Shown piece after piece: positions 15,177-24,072 of a stretch of DNA of 64,000 nt. Each line of letters starts with the position of its first letter. Position 1 is the first letter of the stretch. Origin of the DNA: Faecalibacterium prausnitzii (GTDB lineage: Bacteria > Bacillota > Clostridia > Oscillospirales > Ruminococcaceae); the NCBI GenBank assembly GCA_004558805.1, contig SFDE01000009.1, positions 1 through 64,000 of the forward strand, in the 5' to 3' direction. Both the position numbers and the translations under genes were made by a program. Below the pieces are notes generated by a model. That model had not been told where the DNA came from and made no database searches. It saw only the letters and a program-made list of their open reading frames with translations.

Positions 15177-15791
15177 ATGTCGGAACTGTCTGCCCGGGTC
15201 CGTCTGCGGCGCGAGGAACTGCATCTCTCTCAGGAGGAGCTGGCGCAGCGCATGGGCTACCGCTCCAAATCCTCCATCACCAAGCTGGAAAAGGGGGTCA
15301 ACGACCTGCCCAACGCCCGGCTGAAAGAGCTTGCTGCCGCACTGGAGACCACCCCCGCCTATCTGCTGGGGCTGGAGGAGCCCCGGATCCCGCCGGGCTT
15401 TGAGCCCTTGCCCAAAATGAAGCTGGTGCCGCTGGTTGGGTCCATCGCCTGCGGCACCCCCATCACCGCCGAACAAAACATCGAGCGTTACATCGGAGTT
15501 CCTGCCGCATGGCACGCCGACTTTGCCCTGACCTGCCACGGCGACAGCATGTCCCCCACCATCTGCGACGGGGACATCGTGTGCATCCGCTGCCAGCCTG
15601 AAGTGGAACAGGGGCAGATCGCCGCCGTGCGCATCGGAGAGGAAGCGACCCTCAAGCACTTTCACCAGCAGGGGGACGCTGTGATCCTGATCGCCGACAA
15701 CGCCGCCTGCCCGCCCATGGTGTACACCGGATCTCAGCTGGAGGATATCCAGATCGAGGGCAGGGCGGTGGGCTTCTGCCGGGGGTTGTGA
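15177..15791 (+). CDS. LexA/CI-like repressor with S24 peptidase domain
   Basis: A 204-residue protein. Residues about 5-60 are an XRE helix-turn-helix (LRREELHLSQEELAQRMGY...SITKLEKG); residues about 75-204 form a LexA-type self-cleavage domain with the serine in HGDSMSPTI (Ser124) and the lysine in EATLKHF (Lys160). The likely cleavage site is CGTP in VGSIACGTPI. Such proteins repress phage or stress genes and inactivate themselves after RecA activation. It faces the HTH/sigma-like genes across a palindrome-bearing divergent promoter. ATG at 15177 with AGGGAGGG upstream. Confidence 0.82.
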   Translation: MSELSARVRLRREELHLSQEELAQRMGYRSKSSITKLEKGVNDLPNARLKELAAALETTPAYLLGLEEPRIPPGFEPLPKMKLVPLVGSIACGTPITAEQNIERYIGVPAAWHADFALTCHGDSMSPTICDGDIVCIRCQPEVEQGQIAAVRIGEEATLKHFHQQGDAVILIADNAACPPMVYTGSQLEDIQIEGRAVGFCRGL

Positions 15792-15847
15792 TCGCCCCTG
15801 CCGCCTTTCCATTCAGGAGACCGGTCTTTGAACAAAGGAGGCATCTC

Positions 15848-16069
15848 ATGTTTTTCAAACGCAGACAGCCCCATTCCACCTACGACCCTGCCGCCCAGCG
15901 CCCGGCGCTGCGGTGCAGCATCTGCACCGGGGAGCAGGTGGCAGGCTTTGTGGACAACGCCACCGGGCACTTTGCCGAGGTGCAGCTGATCCGCAGCCCC
16001 GGGGATCTGGAAGCCTTCCGCCGCCGGTACGGCATCCCCCCGGACTATGTTCTGGAAAAGATCTATTGA
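15848..16069 (+). CDS. Conserved hypothetical protein with Cys pair
   Basis: A 73-residue cytoplasmic protein with RCSICTGEQVAGFVDNATGHFAEVQLI and YGIPPDYV. I recall similar small proteins in Clostridia labelled aspartate dehydrogenase, but it has no nucleotide-binding fold and is far too short, so that name is not supported. The single C-S-I-C pair might bind metal as a dimer. AAAGGAGG precedes the ATG; it is the second gene of a run with trmO. Confidence 0.6.
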   Translation: MFFKRRQPHSTYDPAAQRPALRCSICTGEQVAGFVDNATGHFAEVQLIRSPGDLEAFRRRYGIPPDYVLEKIY

Positions 16070-16097
16070 AATTACTGTATCAATAAAGGAGCACTCC

Positions 16098-16793
16098 ATG
16101 GAAGCACCCGAACAGATGACCCTGAAGGTCATTGCACATATCCGCACCGCCTTTCCCACCAAGTTTGGCATCCCCCGGCAAAGTGGGCTGGTGGACAGCC
16201 TGCGGGGAGAGGTGGTGTTCACCCCGGAATACCGCAACCCGGACGCCGTGCGGGGGCTGGAAGATTTCAGCCACATCTGGCTGGTGTGGCAGTTTTCCGG
16301 TGCGGTGCGGGACAGCTGGTCCCCCACGGTGCGCCCGCCCCGGCTGGGCGGCAACACCCGGGTGGGAGTGTTTGCCACCCGCTCTCCCTTCCGCCCCAAC
16401 CCTCTGGGTCTGTCCAGCGTGAAGCTGGAAGGCATCGAGTACCGTCCGGATACCGGTCCCGTGCTGCTGGTCCGGGGGGCTGACCTGATGGACGGCACCC
16501 CCATCTACGACATCAAGCCCTACATTCCCTATGCGGACTGCCACCCGGACGCCGCCGAGGGCTTTACCGGCACCACCCGGCTCCACCGGCTGCAGGTGGA
16601 CTGCGCCCCCGCCCTGCTGGACCCGGTGCCGGAACCGGACCGGGAAGGGCTGCTGGGGGTGCTGGCAAGCGACCCCCGCCCCTCCTATCAGCACGACCCC
16701 CAGCGGGTGTACGGCATGGAGTTCGGGGCGGTGGAGGTCCACTTTACGGTGGACGGGGACACCCTCACGGTGCGGGACATCTCCCGCAGATAA
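16098..16793 (+). CDS. trmO: tRNA N6-threonylcarbamoyladenosine-N6-methyltransferase TrmO
   Basis: A 231-residue TsaA/TrmO family protein that uses SAM to methylate t6A37 of tRNA. Visible family motifs: IPRQSGL, GLEDFSHIWLVW, TRSPFRPNPLGLSSVKL and GADLMDGTPIYDIKPYIPYAD. Full length. AAAGGAG before the ATG at 16098. It sits between the small Cys-pair protein and a LysR regulator, probably one transcript with the former. Confidence 0.9.
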   Translation: MEAPEQMTLKVIAHIRTAFPTKFGIPRQSGLVDSLRGEVVFTPEYRNPDAVRGLEDFSHIWLVWQFSGAVRDSWSPTVRPPRLGGNTRVGVFATRSPFRPNPLGLSSVKLEGIEYRPDTGPVLLVRGADLMDGTPIYDIKPYIPYADCHPDAAEGFTGTTRLHRLQVDCAPALLDPVPEPDREGLLGVLASDPRPSYQHDPQRVYGMEFGAVEVHFTVDGDTLTVRDISRR

Positions 16794-16802
16794 GGCAGGA
16801 CC

Positions 16803-17702
16803 ATGGAACTGCGGAACATCAACACCTTTTTGCATATTGCAGAGCTGCACAGCTTTTCCCGGACGGCACGGCTGCTGGGCTATTCCCAGTCGGCGGTGTC
16901 CTCCCAGATCGCCCAGCTGGAAGCAGAGCTGGGCACCCCTCTCTTTGACCGGGTAGGCAAGACCGTGCGGCTCACCGGGGCGGGAGAGATCTTTCTGGGC
17001 TACGCCCGCACCCTCCTTTCCACCGCCGAACAGGCGCAGACCGCCCTGCAGCCGCCCCAGCAGATCAGCGGCGTGCTGCGGGTGGCGCTGGCAGACTCGG
17101 TGTGCAGCACCTTTCTGCCGGAACTATTGCAGCAGTACCACGCCCGCTGCCCTCAGGTGGAACTGGTGCTCTGCACCGCCAGCGACCACGGAATGCTGCA
17201 GATGCTGTGCACCAACCAGACCGACCTTGCCTACACTCTGGACCACCCCATTTTGCAGCCCAACATCCTGCGGGCGGTAGATGTACCGGAGCCGGTGTGC
17301 TTTGCCGCCCCCGCCGGGCACCCCCTTGCCGGGCGGAAAAATATCCCCTTGGAGGAGCTGACCCGGCAGGAGTTTCTCCTTACCGAGCGGGGCATGAGCT
17401 ACCGGGATGCGCTGGACCAGTGCTTTGCCGCCCGGGGGCTGGAGCTGCATCCCTATCTTGAGCTGGGCAGCGCCGCCCTGCTGTGCCAGATGGTGGAACA
17501 GGGCATGGGGCTTTCCTTCCTGCCGGAATACATCCTGCGCCCGGCGCTTGCCGCCGGCACTCTGGCACGGCTGGACGTGCCGGAGTGCACCGTGACCATG
17601 CACCGCCAGCTGTACTACCACCGAGACAAATGGCTGACCCCCCAGATGAAGGTATTTATCGATCTGGTGCGTGCCAGAGTGCCGGAGTCCCCTGCCCCGT
17701 GA
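16803..17702 (+). CDS. LysR-family transcriptional regulator
   Basis: A 299-residue protein with the N-terminal winged helix (ELRNINTFLHIAELHSFSRTARLLGYSQSAVSSQIAQLEAEL, split here) and a periplasmic-binding-type effector domain. Starts nine bases after trmO, so it may be cotranscribed. It is convergent with the D-2-hydroxyacid dehydrogenase. Target and inducer cannot be read from sequence. Confidence 0.88.
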   Translation: MELRNINTFLHIAELHSFSRTARLLGYSQSAVSSQIAQLEAELGTPLFDRVGKTVRLTGAGEIFLGYARTLLSTAEQAQTALQPPQQISGVLRVALADSVCSTFLPELLQQYHARCPQVELVLCTASDHGMLQMLCTNQTDLAYTLDHPILQPNILRAVDVPEPVCFAAPAGHPLAGRKNIPLEELTRQEFLLTERGMSYRDALDQCFAARGLELHPYLELGSAALLCQMVEQGMGLSFLPEYILRPALAAGTLARLDVPECTVTMHRQLYYHRDKWLTPQMKVFIDLVRARVPESPAP

Positions 17703-17710
17703 TCCACCTG

Positions 17711-17771
17711 CAAAAGAACACCGCCGGACAGCGGAGAGCCTGCGCTCCTGCCGTCCGGCGGTGTTCTTTTG
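17711..17771. terminator. Terminator between lysR-type gene and dehydrogenase
   Basis: AAAAGAACACCGCCGGAC and its complement, 18 bp perfect, loop of about 23 bases. A/T flanks on both sides suit both convergent genes. Confidence 0.8.
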
Positions 17772-17780
17772 TTATAGATA

Positions 17781-18800
17781 TTATAAGGTGCTTACCAGAC
17801 GCCTGCCGCCGCCCTCGCCGGTGGCATACTGCCGGCTGCGGCTTACCTGATTGTCCAGCGGCTGCCCTGCGGCGTACCGCTTCAGGTTGTGGATAAAGAT
17901 ATCCACGATGTTCTGCACCGTCTGGGGCAGGCTGAACCCGCCGGAAACGTGAGGCGTAATGATGACATTGGGTTCCGCCCACAGGGGATGATCCGGGGGC
18001 AGGGGTTCCGGGTCGGTGACGTCCACCGCTGCCCCGAACAGCTGCCCGCTGTGGACGGCGGCGGCAAGCGCCTCTCCGTCCACCACAGTGCCTCTGCCCA
18101 CGTTCAGCAGGATAGCACCGGGCTTGCACAGGGCAATGCGCCGGGCGTCAAAAAGATTGGTCGTCTCCCGGGTGCCCGGCAGACTCAGCGCCACAAGGTC
18201 TGCCTCCGGCAGCTCCTTATCCAGATCGCTCTGCGCCACCACCCGCACACAGTAGTCCGGGCAGGGGGTGTCCGGTCCCACCGTGCGGCGGACGCCCACC
18301 ACCTCTGCCCCCAGAGCATGGGCACGGCGGGCAAAGTTGGAGCCGATGTCTCCCATGCCCACGCACAGCACCCGGGAGCCGTACACGCTCCGCACCTGCC
18401 GGGGCATAGGCTGCCACAGATGCTGATGCTGGTTATCCCGATAGTGGAACAGATCCTTCTGCAGCCCCAGCCACATGGCAAGCATCCACTCGCTGATCGC
18501 CAGACCGTAGGCACCGGTGGCGTTGGTCACCACACACTCCTCCGGCAGCACTCCCGGCACAAGGTAGGCATTGGGACCGGCGGCGTTGGACTGGAACCAG
18601 CGGATCCTCTTGTTCCGGGAGATCAGGGGCACCGGCAGGTTGCCCAGCACCAGATCCGCCCACAGAGCATCCTCCTCCGTGGCAGTCTCGGCAGTGGTAA
18701 AGCGGTACTGGTACTCCGGTACGCTGGCGGCGATCGCCGCCTTCTGCGCTTCGGAAGCAGGCAGACAGACTAAGACATTCTTGGACTGAAGAGCGGACAT
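17781..18800 (-). CDS. D-2-hydroxyacid dehydrogenase, NAD-binding
   Basis: A 339-residue enzyme that interconverts 2-keto and D-2-hydroxy acids. The Rossmann motif is GMGDIGSNFARRA; catalytic Arg in NVGRGTVVD, Glu in DVTDPEPLPPDHPLW, and His in TPHVSGG are all present. QSNAAGPNAYL and WMLAMWLGLQ are typical of the family branch that includes hydroxypyruvate/glyoxylate reductase-like enzymes, but the substrate is not determined. ATG at 18800, with GAACGAGG upstream; a 53-residue in-frame upstream extension has no family similarity. Confidence 0.87.
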   Translation of the reverse strand: MSALQSKNVLVCLPASEAQKAAIAASVPEYQYRFTTAETATEEDALWADLVLGNLPVPLISRNKRIRWFQSNAAGPNAYLVPGVLPEECVVTNATGAYGLAISEWMLAMWLGLQKDLFHYRDNQHQHLWQPMPRQVRSVYGSRVLCVGMGDIGSNFARRAHALGAEVVGVRRTVGPDTPCPDYCVRVVAQSDLDKELPEADLVALSLPGTRETTNLFDARRIALCKPGAILLNVGRGTVVDGEALAAAVHSGQLFGAAVDVTDPEPLPPDHPLWAEPNVIITPHVSGGFSLPQTVQNIVDIFIHNLKRYAAGQPLDNQVSRSRQYATGEGGGRRLVSTL

Positions 18801-18954
18801 AAAGACCTCGTTCCTTTCTGTATCGGATCTATCGGTGGGGCACCGGCGCTGCCGCCGGGACCAGTTCCAGTATACCCCACCGTGGCTCCGGATGCAATGG
18901 CAGACCGCCGAACCCCCGGCGCTTTTTACGCCGCCGCCCTGTACCGCCCACCAA

Positions 18955-18990
18955 AACAAAAAGACCCGACTCGAATGAGTCGGGCTGTTT
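18955..18990 (-). terminator. Terminator of tRNA-Val(GAC)
   Basis: Minus-strand stem GCCCGACTC / GAGTCGGGTC with loop ATTC, followed by TTTTTG. Confidence 0.8.
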
Positions 18991-19066
18991 TGGTGGACGG
19001 TACAGGACTCGAACCTGTGACCTCCTGCACGTCAAGCAGATGCTCTACCAGCTGAGCTAACCGTCC
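18991..19066 (-). tRNA. tRNA-Val (anticodon GAC)
   Basis: Minus strand: acceptor GGACGGT pairs with ACCGTCC, discriminator A, encoded CCA. D arm TTAGCTCAGCTGG and T arm CAGGTTCGAGTCCTG are canonical; loop TTGACGT gives anticodon GAC. Confidence 0.93.
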
Positions 19067-19152
19067 ATGTCATATCGACTTGGATAGTTTACCACACTTT
19101 CAGCCGGAATGCAAGGGCTTTTTAAAATTTTCTGCAGAGAACGGCAAAAAAC

Positions 19153-19755
19153 TTACAGTGCCTTGCGGATGATATCGTAGAGCACCGGCTTCATGCTGTC
19201 GATGTTGTCGGGCTTGCCCTCCAGAATACTGGAGTAGCACACCGACATACACATACTGCCAAGGGCGGTGATGCGCTGGTACATCTCCCGCTCGGTACGT
19301 CCCGCCATCTCCGGGCTGGACATCACCACGGTCAGCAGTTTGCGCATCAGAGGCTCCGCCTCCCGGCTTGCCTCGATCTGGTCCAGTCCCGGCCAGACGA
19401 AATTCCGCTCCAGAAACCGCAGCACCACCGTGTCCCGGCGCAGCGCCTCGATGATGTGATCAATGACGAACACCATCTTATCCGGGAAGCTTTCCAAGCC
19501 GGAAGCGCTCTCCACCGCAGCACACGCCTCACTGAGCAGCTGGTAGCTTACCCGCCCCAGCAGCGCCTGCATCACAGCCCCCTTATCCCGGAAGTACAGA
19601 TAAAAGGTGCCCTTTGCCACCTTGGCGCGGGAGGTGATGTCCTCCACGCTGGTCTTGGCGGTACCCCGCTCCAGAAACAGCTCGTATGCCGCATCCAGCA
19701 AAGCACGGCGCTTCTCCTGTTTTTTACCCTCCACGGTACTCATGCTCTGGGTCAA
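19153..19755 (-). CDS. TetR-family transcriptional repressor
   Basis: A 200-residue protein with an N-terminal TetR helix-turn-helix (ALLDAAYELFLERGTAKTSVEDITSRAKVAKGTFYLYFRDK, residues about 18-60, split here) and a helical ligand domain. Divergent from the MMPL/LxxG operon, whose promoter is flanked by two TGAC-N5-GTCA palindromes, so it most likely represses that operon. The start is probably TTG at 19755, ten bases after AAAGGAG; an ATG four codons later is the alternative. Confidence 0.85.
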   Translation of the reverse strand: MTQSMSTVEGKKQEKRRALLDAAYELFLERGTAKTSVEDITSRAKVAKGTFYLYFRDKGAVMQALLGRVSYQLLSEACAAVESASGLESFPDKMVFVIDHIIEALRRDTVVLRFLERNFVWPGLDQIEASREAEPLMRKLLTVVMSSPEMAGRTEREMYQRITALGSMCMSVCYSSILEGKPDNIDSMKPVLYDIIRKAL

Positions 19756-19804
19756 TTCCTCTTTTCTCCTTTATTTAATCACGTTCGTCCGTGTTGTCCT
19801 CACC

Positions 19805-19833
19805 ATTCTAGCAGTCCCTGCCGCCCAGTGCAA
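19805..19833 (-). promoter_or_regulatory. tetR-type gene promoter
   Basis: On the minus strand, -35 TTGCAC (19833-19828), 17 bases, -10 TAGAAT (19810-19805). Confidence 0.45.
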
Positions 19834-19874
19834 GCCCAAATTCTTATACACATTTTCCCCGATGATAAAAAAAC

Positions 19875-19887
19875 TGACTTTTAGTCA
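19875..19887. promoter_or_regulatory. Candidate TetR operator, upstream copy
   Basis: TGAC-TTTTA-GTCA, same TGAC-N5-GTCA form as the copy at 19941, ten bases upstream of the -35 box. Confidence 0.5.
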
Positions 19888-19896
19888 TTTTTGTTC

Positions 19897-19924
19897 TTGA
19901 CACCCACACTGCCATGGCTATAAT
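19897..19924 (+). promoter_or_regulatory. MMPL operon promoter
   Basis: Consensus -35 TTGACA (19897-19902), 16-base spacer, consensus -10 TATAAT (19919-19924). A strong promoter that would need repression. Confidence 0.75.
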
Positions 19925-19940
19925 AGTGTTTGCTTGGAAA

Positions 19941-19953
19941 TGACCAACGGTCA
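19941..19953. promoter_or_regulatory. Candidate TetR operator, downstream copy
   Basis: TGAC-CAACG-GTCA, about ten bases past the predicted start point, where bound repressor would block elongation. Confidence 0.6.
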
Positions 19954-19998
19954 GTTTCCGATAAACTCTTTACCTACTTTCTGTTATGGAGGGTTCTC

Positions 19999-22098
19999 AT
20001 GAAAAAGATCGCACAGGGCATTGTGCGTCTGCGCAAGCTGATTTTGACAGCAGCCATCCTGCTGTTGATCCCTTCCGCAATCGGCGCTGTTGCCACCCGC
20101 ATCAACTATGACATCCTCACCTACCTGCCGCAGGACCTTGACTCCATGATCGGTGAGGTAGCACTGGAGGATGACTTTCACCTTGCCTCCACCGGTATGA
20201 TCACGGTGGAGGGCTTGCCCACCAACGAACTGCTTGCCATGAAGCGTGATATCGATGCCGTTCCCGGCGTCACCCAGACCTTCTGGCTCAGCGATGTCAT
20301 TGACCCCAGCATCCCCACCGAGATGCTGCCTGCCGATGTGCAGCAGTTCATGTTCGGCAAAAACGGTTCCACCATGCTCATCGTCCGCTTTGACGCTCCC
20401 AGCGCCAGCGACGAGACCATGGAAGCTGTCAAGCAGATCGAAAAGCTGCTGCGGAAGGACTGCTTCTTCGGCGGCATGAGCGTTATCCTGCAGGACACCA
20501 AAGCACTGGTCAATCAGGAAATGCCCATGTACATCCTCATCGCCGTGGGGGCAAGTCTGGTGGTGCTGTTCCTCTCGCTGGAAAGTACCATCACCCCCCT
20601 GCTGTTCATGCTGGGTCTGCTGTTCCCCATTGTGTACAACTTTGGCACCAACATCCTGCTGGGACAGATCAGCTACATCACCGAGGCGCTTGCCACTGTG
20701 CTGCAGCTGGGCGTCACCATGGACTTTTCCATCTTCCTGCTGCACCGCTATCAGGAAGAAAAGGAGCTGCGCTCCAACAACGAGGAGGCAATGGTCAGCG
20801 CCATCTGCAAGACCATGACCTCCATCTCCGCATCCAGCCTGACCACCATTGCAGGCTTCCTTGCTCTGTGTGCCATGCGTCTGACGCTGGGTCGGGATAT
20901 CGGTCTCGTTATGGCAAAGGGCGTGGCGCTGGGCGTCATCTGCACCGTGGTCATCCTGCCTGCCCTGATCCTTACCTTTGATAAGTGGGTGGAAAAATAC
21001 AAGCACCGCACCGTCATCCCCAAGCTGACCAAGCTGAGCTACTTTGTTTCCAACCATTCGGTGCCCATCGTTGCGGTCTTTATCCTGATCCTGATCCCCT
21101 TTATCATTGCACAGGACAAGACCAGCGTGTACTACACCCTGTTCGATTCCCTGCCGCAGGACCTTACCGGCATCGTGGGCACCAACAAGCTGGGGGAGGA
21201 CTTTGGCATGACCACCAGCCACTTCATTCTGGTCAATGAGGATCTCACCGCCACCCAGGTGTCCGACCTGTGCGATGACCTGAAGAACGTGGACGGCATC
21301 ACCCAGGTGGTGAGTCTGGATGCCATCACCGGTCCCGGTTTCCAGACCGAGCTGCTGCCCGACAGCGTCCTGGAGATCCTGCAGTCCGGCGGTCACAAAC
21401 TGATCCTGGCAAACAGCTCCTACAAGACCGGCACCGACGCCATCAACAGTCAGCTGGACGAAATGATCGGTCTGATCAAAAATGTAGACCCCGAGGGCGT
21501 CATTACCGGCGAGGGTGCCATGACCAAGGACCTGATCGAGGTGGCAGATGTGGACTTCAAGAATGTCAACGTCTGGTCCATCATGGCAGTTCTGGTGATC
21601 ATCGCCATTTCCTTTAAGAGCCTGTCCATCCCGGTGCTGCTGGTAGCAAGCATCGAGGCGGCAATTGCCATCAACATGGGCATCCCCTACTTTACCGGCA
21701 CCCAGCTGCCTTTTATTGCCAGCATCGTCATTGGTACCATCCAGCTGGGCGCTACGGTGGACTACTCCATCCTGATGACCACCCGTTATCACGAGGAGCG
21801 TGCCTTTGGGCGTACCTCCAAGGAGGCGGCACAGCAGTCTCTGGAACACTGCAGCCAGTCCATCCTCACCAGCGGTCTGACCTTCTTTGCCGCCACTGTA
21901 GGCGTTGCCGCCATCAGTAAAATGGAACTGCTGCGGAGCATCTGCCTGCTGATCTCCCGCGGCGCTCTGATCAGTATGCTGGTCATTCTTGTGGTGCTGC
22001 CTGCCGCCCTGATGCTGTGCGACTGGATCATCCGCCACACCACCCTCAAGTGGATGGTGCCCGCGTCCGCCAATGCCAAGAAGTCTGATAAGGAGTAA
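19999..22098 (+). CDS. MMPL/RND-family exporter
   Basis: A 699-residue membrane protein with twelve predicted helices in two RND-like halves: one helix, a large outside loop, then five or six helices, twice. Motifs include GVTMDFSIFLLHRYQEEKE in the first half and GATVDYSILMTTRYHEER in the second, with the aspartates typical of proton-driven MMPL pumps. Likely exports a lipid or envelope molecule, or supports a surface complex; the substrate is unknown. ATG at 19999 with GGAGGG upstream. It is followed after six bases by the LxxG protein, its usual partner in Firmicutes. Confidence 0.88.
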   Translation: MKKIAQGIVRLRKLILTAAILLLIPSAIGAVATRINYDILTYLPQDLDSMIGEVALEDDFHLASTGMITVEGLPTNELLAMKRDIDAVPGVTQTFWLSDVIDPSIPTEMLPADVQQFMFGKNGSTMLIVRFDAPSASDETMEAVKQIEKLLRKDCFFGGMSVILQDTKALVNQEMPMYILIAVGASLVVLFLSLESTITPLLFMLGLLFPIVYNFGTNILLGQISYITEALATVLQLGVTMDFSIFLLHRYQEEKELRSNNEEAMVSAICKTMTSISASSLTTIAGFLALCAMRLTLGRDIGLVMAKGVALGVICTVVILPALILTFDKWVEKYKHRTVIPKLTKLSYFVSNHSVPIVAVFILILIPFIIAQDKTSVYYTLFDSLPQDLTGIVGTNKLGEDFGMTTSHFILVNEDLTATQVSDLCDDLKNVDGITQVVSLDAITGPGFQTELLPDSVLEILQSGGHKLILANSSYKTGTDAINSQLDEMIGLIKNVDPEGVITGEGAMTKDLIEVADVDFKNVNVWSIMAVLVIIAISFKSLSIPVLLVASIEAAIAINMGIPYFTGTQLPFIASIVIGTIQLGATVDYSILMTTRYHEERAFGRTSKEAAQQSLEHCSQSILTSGLTFFAATVGVAAISKMELLRSICLLISRGALISMLVILVVLPAALMLCDWIIRHTTLKWMVPASANAKKSDKE

Positions 22099-22104
22099 TC
22101 TGTT

Positions 22105-24012
22105 ATGAAAAAATCGCTTCGTTTTGCCAGTGCGGCGCTTGCCCTTACACTCGCCGCCAGCTGTGCCGCCCCTGCCTTTGCTGCAGGCGGCAGCTTTACC
22201 AAATCCGAGACCGTGTATGCCGTCATGAACGGGGATGGCTCCATCAAGAGCACCACCGTCAGCGAGCATCTGTACAACGCCGCCGGGCTGTCCTCTGTCA
22301 CCGACAAGACCAGCCTGACCAACATCCAGAACACCGAGAGCGACGCCCCGTTCACCCAGAACGGGGAAGAACTGGTGTGGAACACCGACGACACCGATGT
22401 GTACTATAAGGGTGACACCACCCGTGCCCTGCCCGTTGAGGCAAAGGTGACCTACACTCTGGACGGACAGGAGGCACCTCTGGAGGACCTGCTGGGCAAG
22501 AGTGGTCATCTGACCGTCACCATTGCCCTGACCAACAACGAGACCGGCACCGTGGAGGTGAACGGCAAGACCCGCACCATCGTCACCCCCCTGATCACCG
22601 CTGTGGGCGTCCTCTTTGGTCAGGATGCCACCAACCTCAGCGCCGGACACGGCATCGTGGAAAGTGCTGCCAAGAGCAACGTTGCCGCTTTCGTCACCCT
22701 GCCCGGCGTCCGGGACTCCCTGTCCGGTCTGCTGCCGGAGGATCTGGACACCGTGGAGGATTACCTGCAGGACACCGTTACGGTGGAAGCAGATGTCACC
22801 GACTTTACCTGCCCTCAGGTGATGATCGCCTGTGCCACCAGCACCGCCGCTCTGGGCACCGACAACGTGTTTGACCTCAGCGGCATCGACGAGCTCACCG
22901 ACGGTGTCGGCAAGCTGAACGACGCCATGAGCCAGCTGCTGGACGGCGCAGCCCAGCTGGTGGACGGTACCGCACAGCTGGCAGAGGGTACCCTCGCCCT
23001 GCTGGACGGCGCCAACACCCTGAACAACGGCGCCGCCGCTCTGGATCAGGGTCTGGGTCAGCTGACCACCGGTCTGGACACCCTCAGCTCCAACAACGCC
23101 GCCCTGAACAGCGGCGCACAGCAGGTGGCAGACGGCGTCCTTGCCTCCGCCAACAAGACCCTGAAAGAGGGCGGGCTCATTGACACCGACATGACCTGGG
23201 ACAACTACGCCGAGGTCATCGACAACATCCTGACCATGAACGACAAGACCCTTGCCGCCGGTCGTAAAAAGATGGTGCGCACCATCTGGGAGCAGGCGCC
23301 CAGCTTTAAGGACAGTCAGCTGGATCTGGCACTCTACCTGTCCGCCACCAAGACCAACCACGATCTGGAAGCAGCCCTGCGGCTGATGCAGAACTATGAC
23401 CCCTCCATGCTGTGCGGCATGCTGCAGATGGTCACCAGCTCCGAGGCACGGAACACCGCCAAGGCAGAGCTGAAGTATCAGGTGGAGAACAGTCAGGATA
23501 TCGCTGACGTCCGTGCCCTGAAGGACAGCCTTGCCAAGATCCAGTACTTTGTATCCAGCGTGAACCAGTACACCAACGGCGTCCAGACTGCCGCCGATGG
23601 TGCCCACTCTGCCAAAGACGGCAGCGCCCAGCTTGCCGCCGGCACCCAGACCCTGTACGACGGCGTGAACACCCTCAACGACGGTGCTGCACAGCTGAAG
23701 GACGGTTCCGGTCGGCTGAAGGACGGTCTGAACCAGTTCAACGACGAGGGCATCTCCAAGCTCACCGGTGCTCTGGACGAAGACCAGATCCACGACCTGA
23801 AGATCGTGCTGGACGAGATGAGCAGCCGTCTGGAGGACTACACCAGCTTTGCCGGTGCTCCGGAAGGTGCTGAGAGCACCGTCAAGTTCATCTATAAGAC
23901 TGCCGAGACTGCGCCCTCTGTGGACACTGCCGCCGAGGCAGCTGCCGCTGCCAAGGAAGGCAACGTCTTTACCCGCCTGTGGCAGCGCATCGTAAATCTG
24001 TTCAAGTTCTGA
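22105..24012 (+). CDS. Secreted LxxG-heptad repeat protein (YhgE/MMPL partner type)
   Basis: A 635-residue protein with a signal peptide (MKKSLRFASAALALTLAAS...APAFA) and two blocks of xxxLxxG heptads, about residues 265-345 (GVGKLNDAMSQLLDGAAQL, LDGANTLNNGAAALDQG) and 495-550 (DGVNTLNDGAAQLKDG). Such repeats occur in YhgE/Pip-like and MMPL-associated proteins that span or scaffold the cell envelope. No sortase signal or C-terminal helix is clear; the end NVFTRLWQRIVNLFKF is amphipathic. Same operon as the MMPL exporter, so the two probably form one export complex under TetR control. Confidence 0.82.
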   Translation: MKKSLRFASAALALTLAASCAAPAFAAGGSFTKSETVYAVMNGDGSIKSTTVSEHLYNAAGLSSVTDKTSLTNIQNTESDAPFTQNGEELVWNTDDTDVYYKGDTTRALPVEAKVTYTLDGQEAPLEDLLGKSGHLTVTIALTNNETGTVEVNGKTRTIVTPLITAVGVLFGQDATNLSAGHGIVESAAKSNVAAFVTLPGVRDSLSGLLPEDLDTVEDYLQDTVTVEADVTDFTCPQVMIACATSTAALGTDNVFDLSGIDELTDGVGKLNDAMSQLLDGAAQLVDGTAQLAEGTLALLDGANTLNNGAAALDQGLGQLTTGLDTLSSNNAALNSGAQQVADGVLASANKTLKEGGLIDTDMTWDNYAEVIDNILTMNDKTLAAGRKKMVRTIWEQAPSFKDSQLDLALYLSATKTNHDLEAALRLMQNYDPSMLCGMLQMVTSSEARNTAKAELKYQVENSQDIADVRALKDSLAKIQYFVSSVNQYTNGVQTAADGAHSAKDGSAQLAAGTQTLYDGVNTLNDGAAQLKDGSGRLKDGLNQFNDEGISKLTGALDEDQIHDLKIVLDEMSSRLEDYTSFAGAPEGAESTVKFIYKTAETAPSVDTAAEAAAAAKEGNVFTRLWQRIVNLFKF

Positions 24013-24032
24013 TATAACCTTCCGATTCCTGC

Positions 24033-24072
24033 AAGGGGCTGCTGCACTCAAAATGTGCAGCAGCCCCTTTTT
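24033..24072 (+). terminator. Terminator of the MMPL operon
   Basis: A 15-bp perfect stem starting AAGGGGCTGCTGCAC, loop of seven, then TTTTT. Confidence 0.9.

Noticed and set aside
15848..16069. Aspartate dehydrogenase label for the 73-residue protein
   Set aside because: Too short and without a nucleotide-binding fold; any such name would be a carried-over misannotation.
22900..23740. Possible CRISPR-like or tandem DNA repeat array
   Set aside because: The regularity comes from coding heptads (LxxG repeats) in an exported protein; the DNA units are not exact and have no spacers.
19984..24051. A 1355-codon open frame on the minus strand
   Set aside because: It is exactly antisense to the MMPL and LxxG genes, which have clear domains, ribosome sites and a promoter. 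Its protein is rich in Gly, Gln and His without family motifs, as expected for the complement of GC-rich codons.
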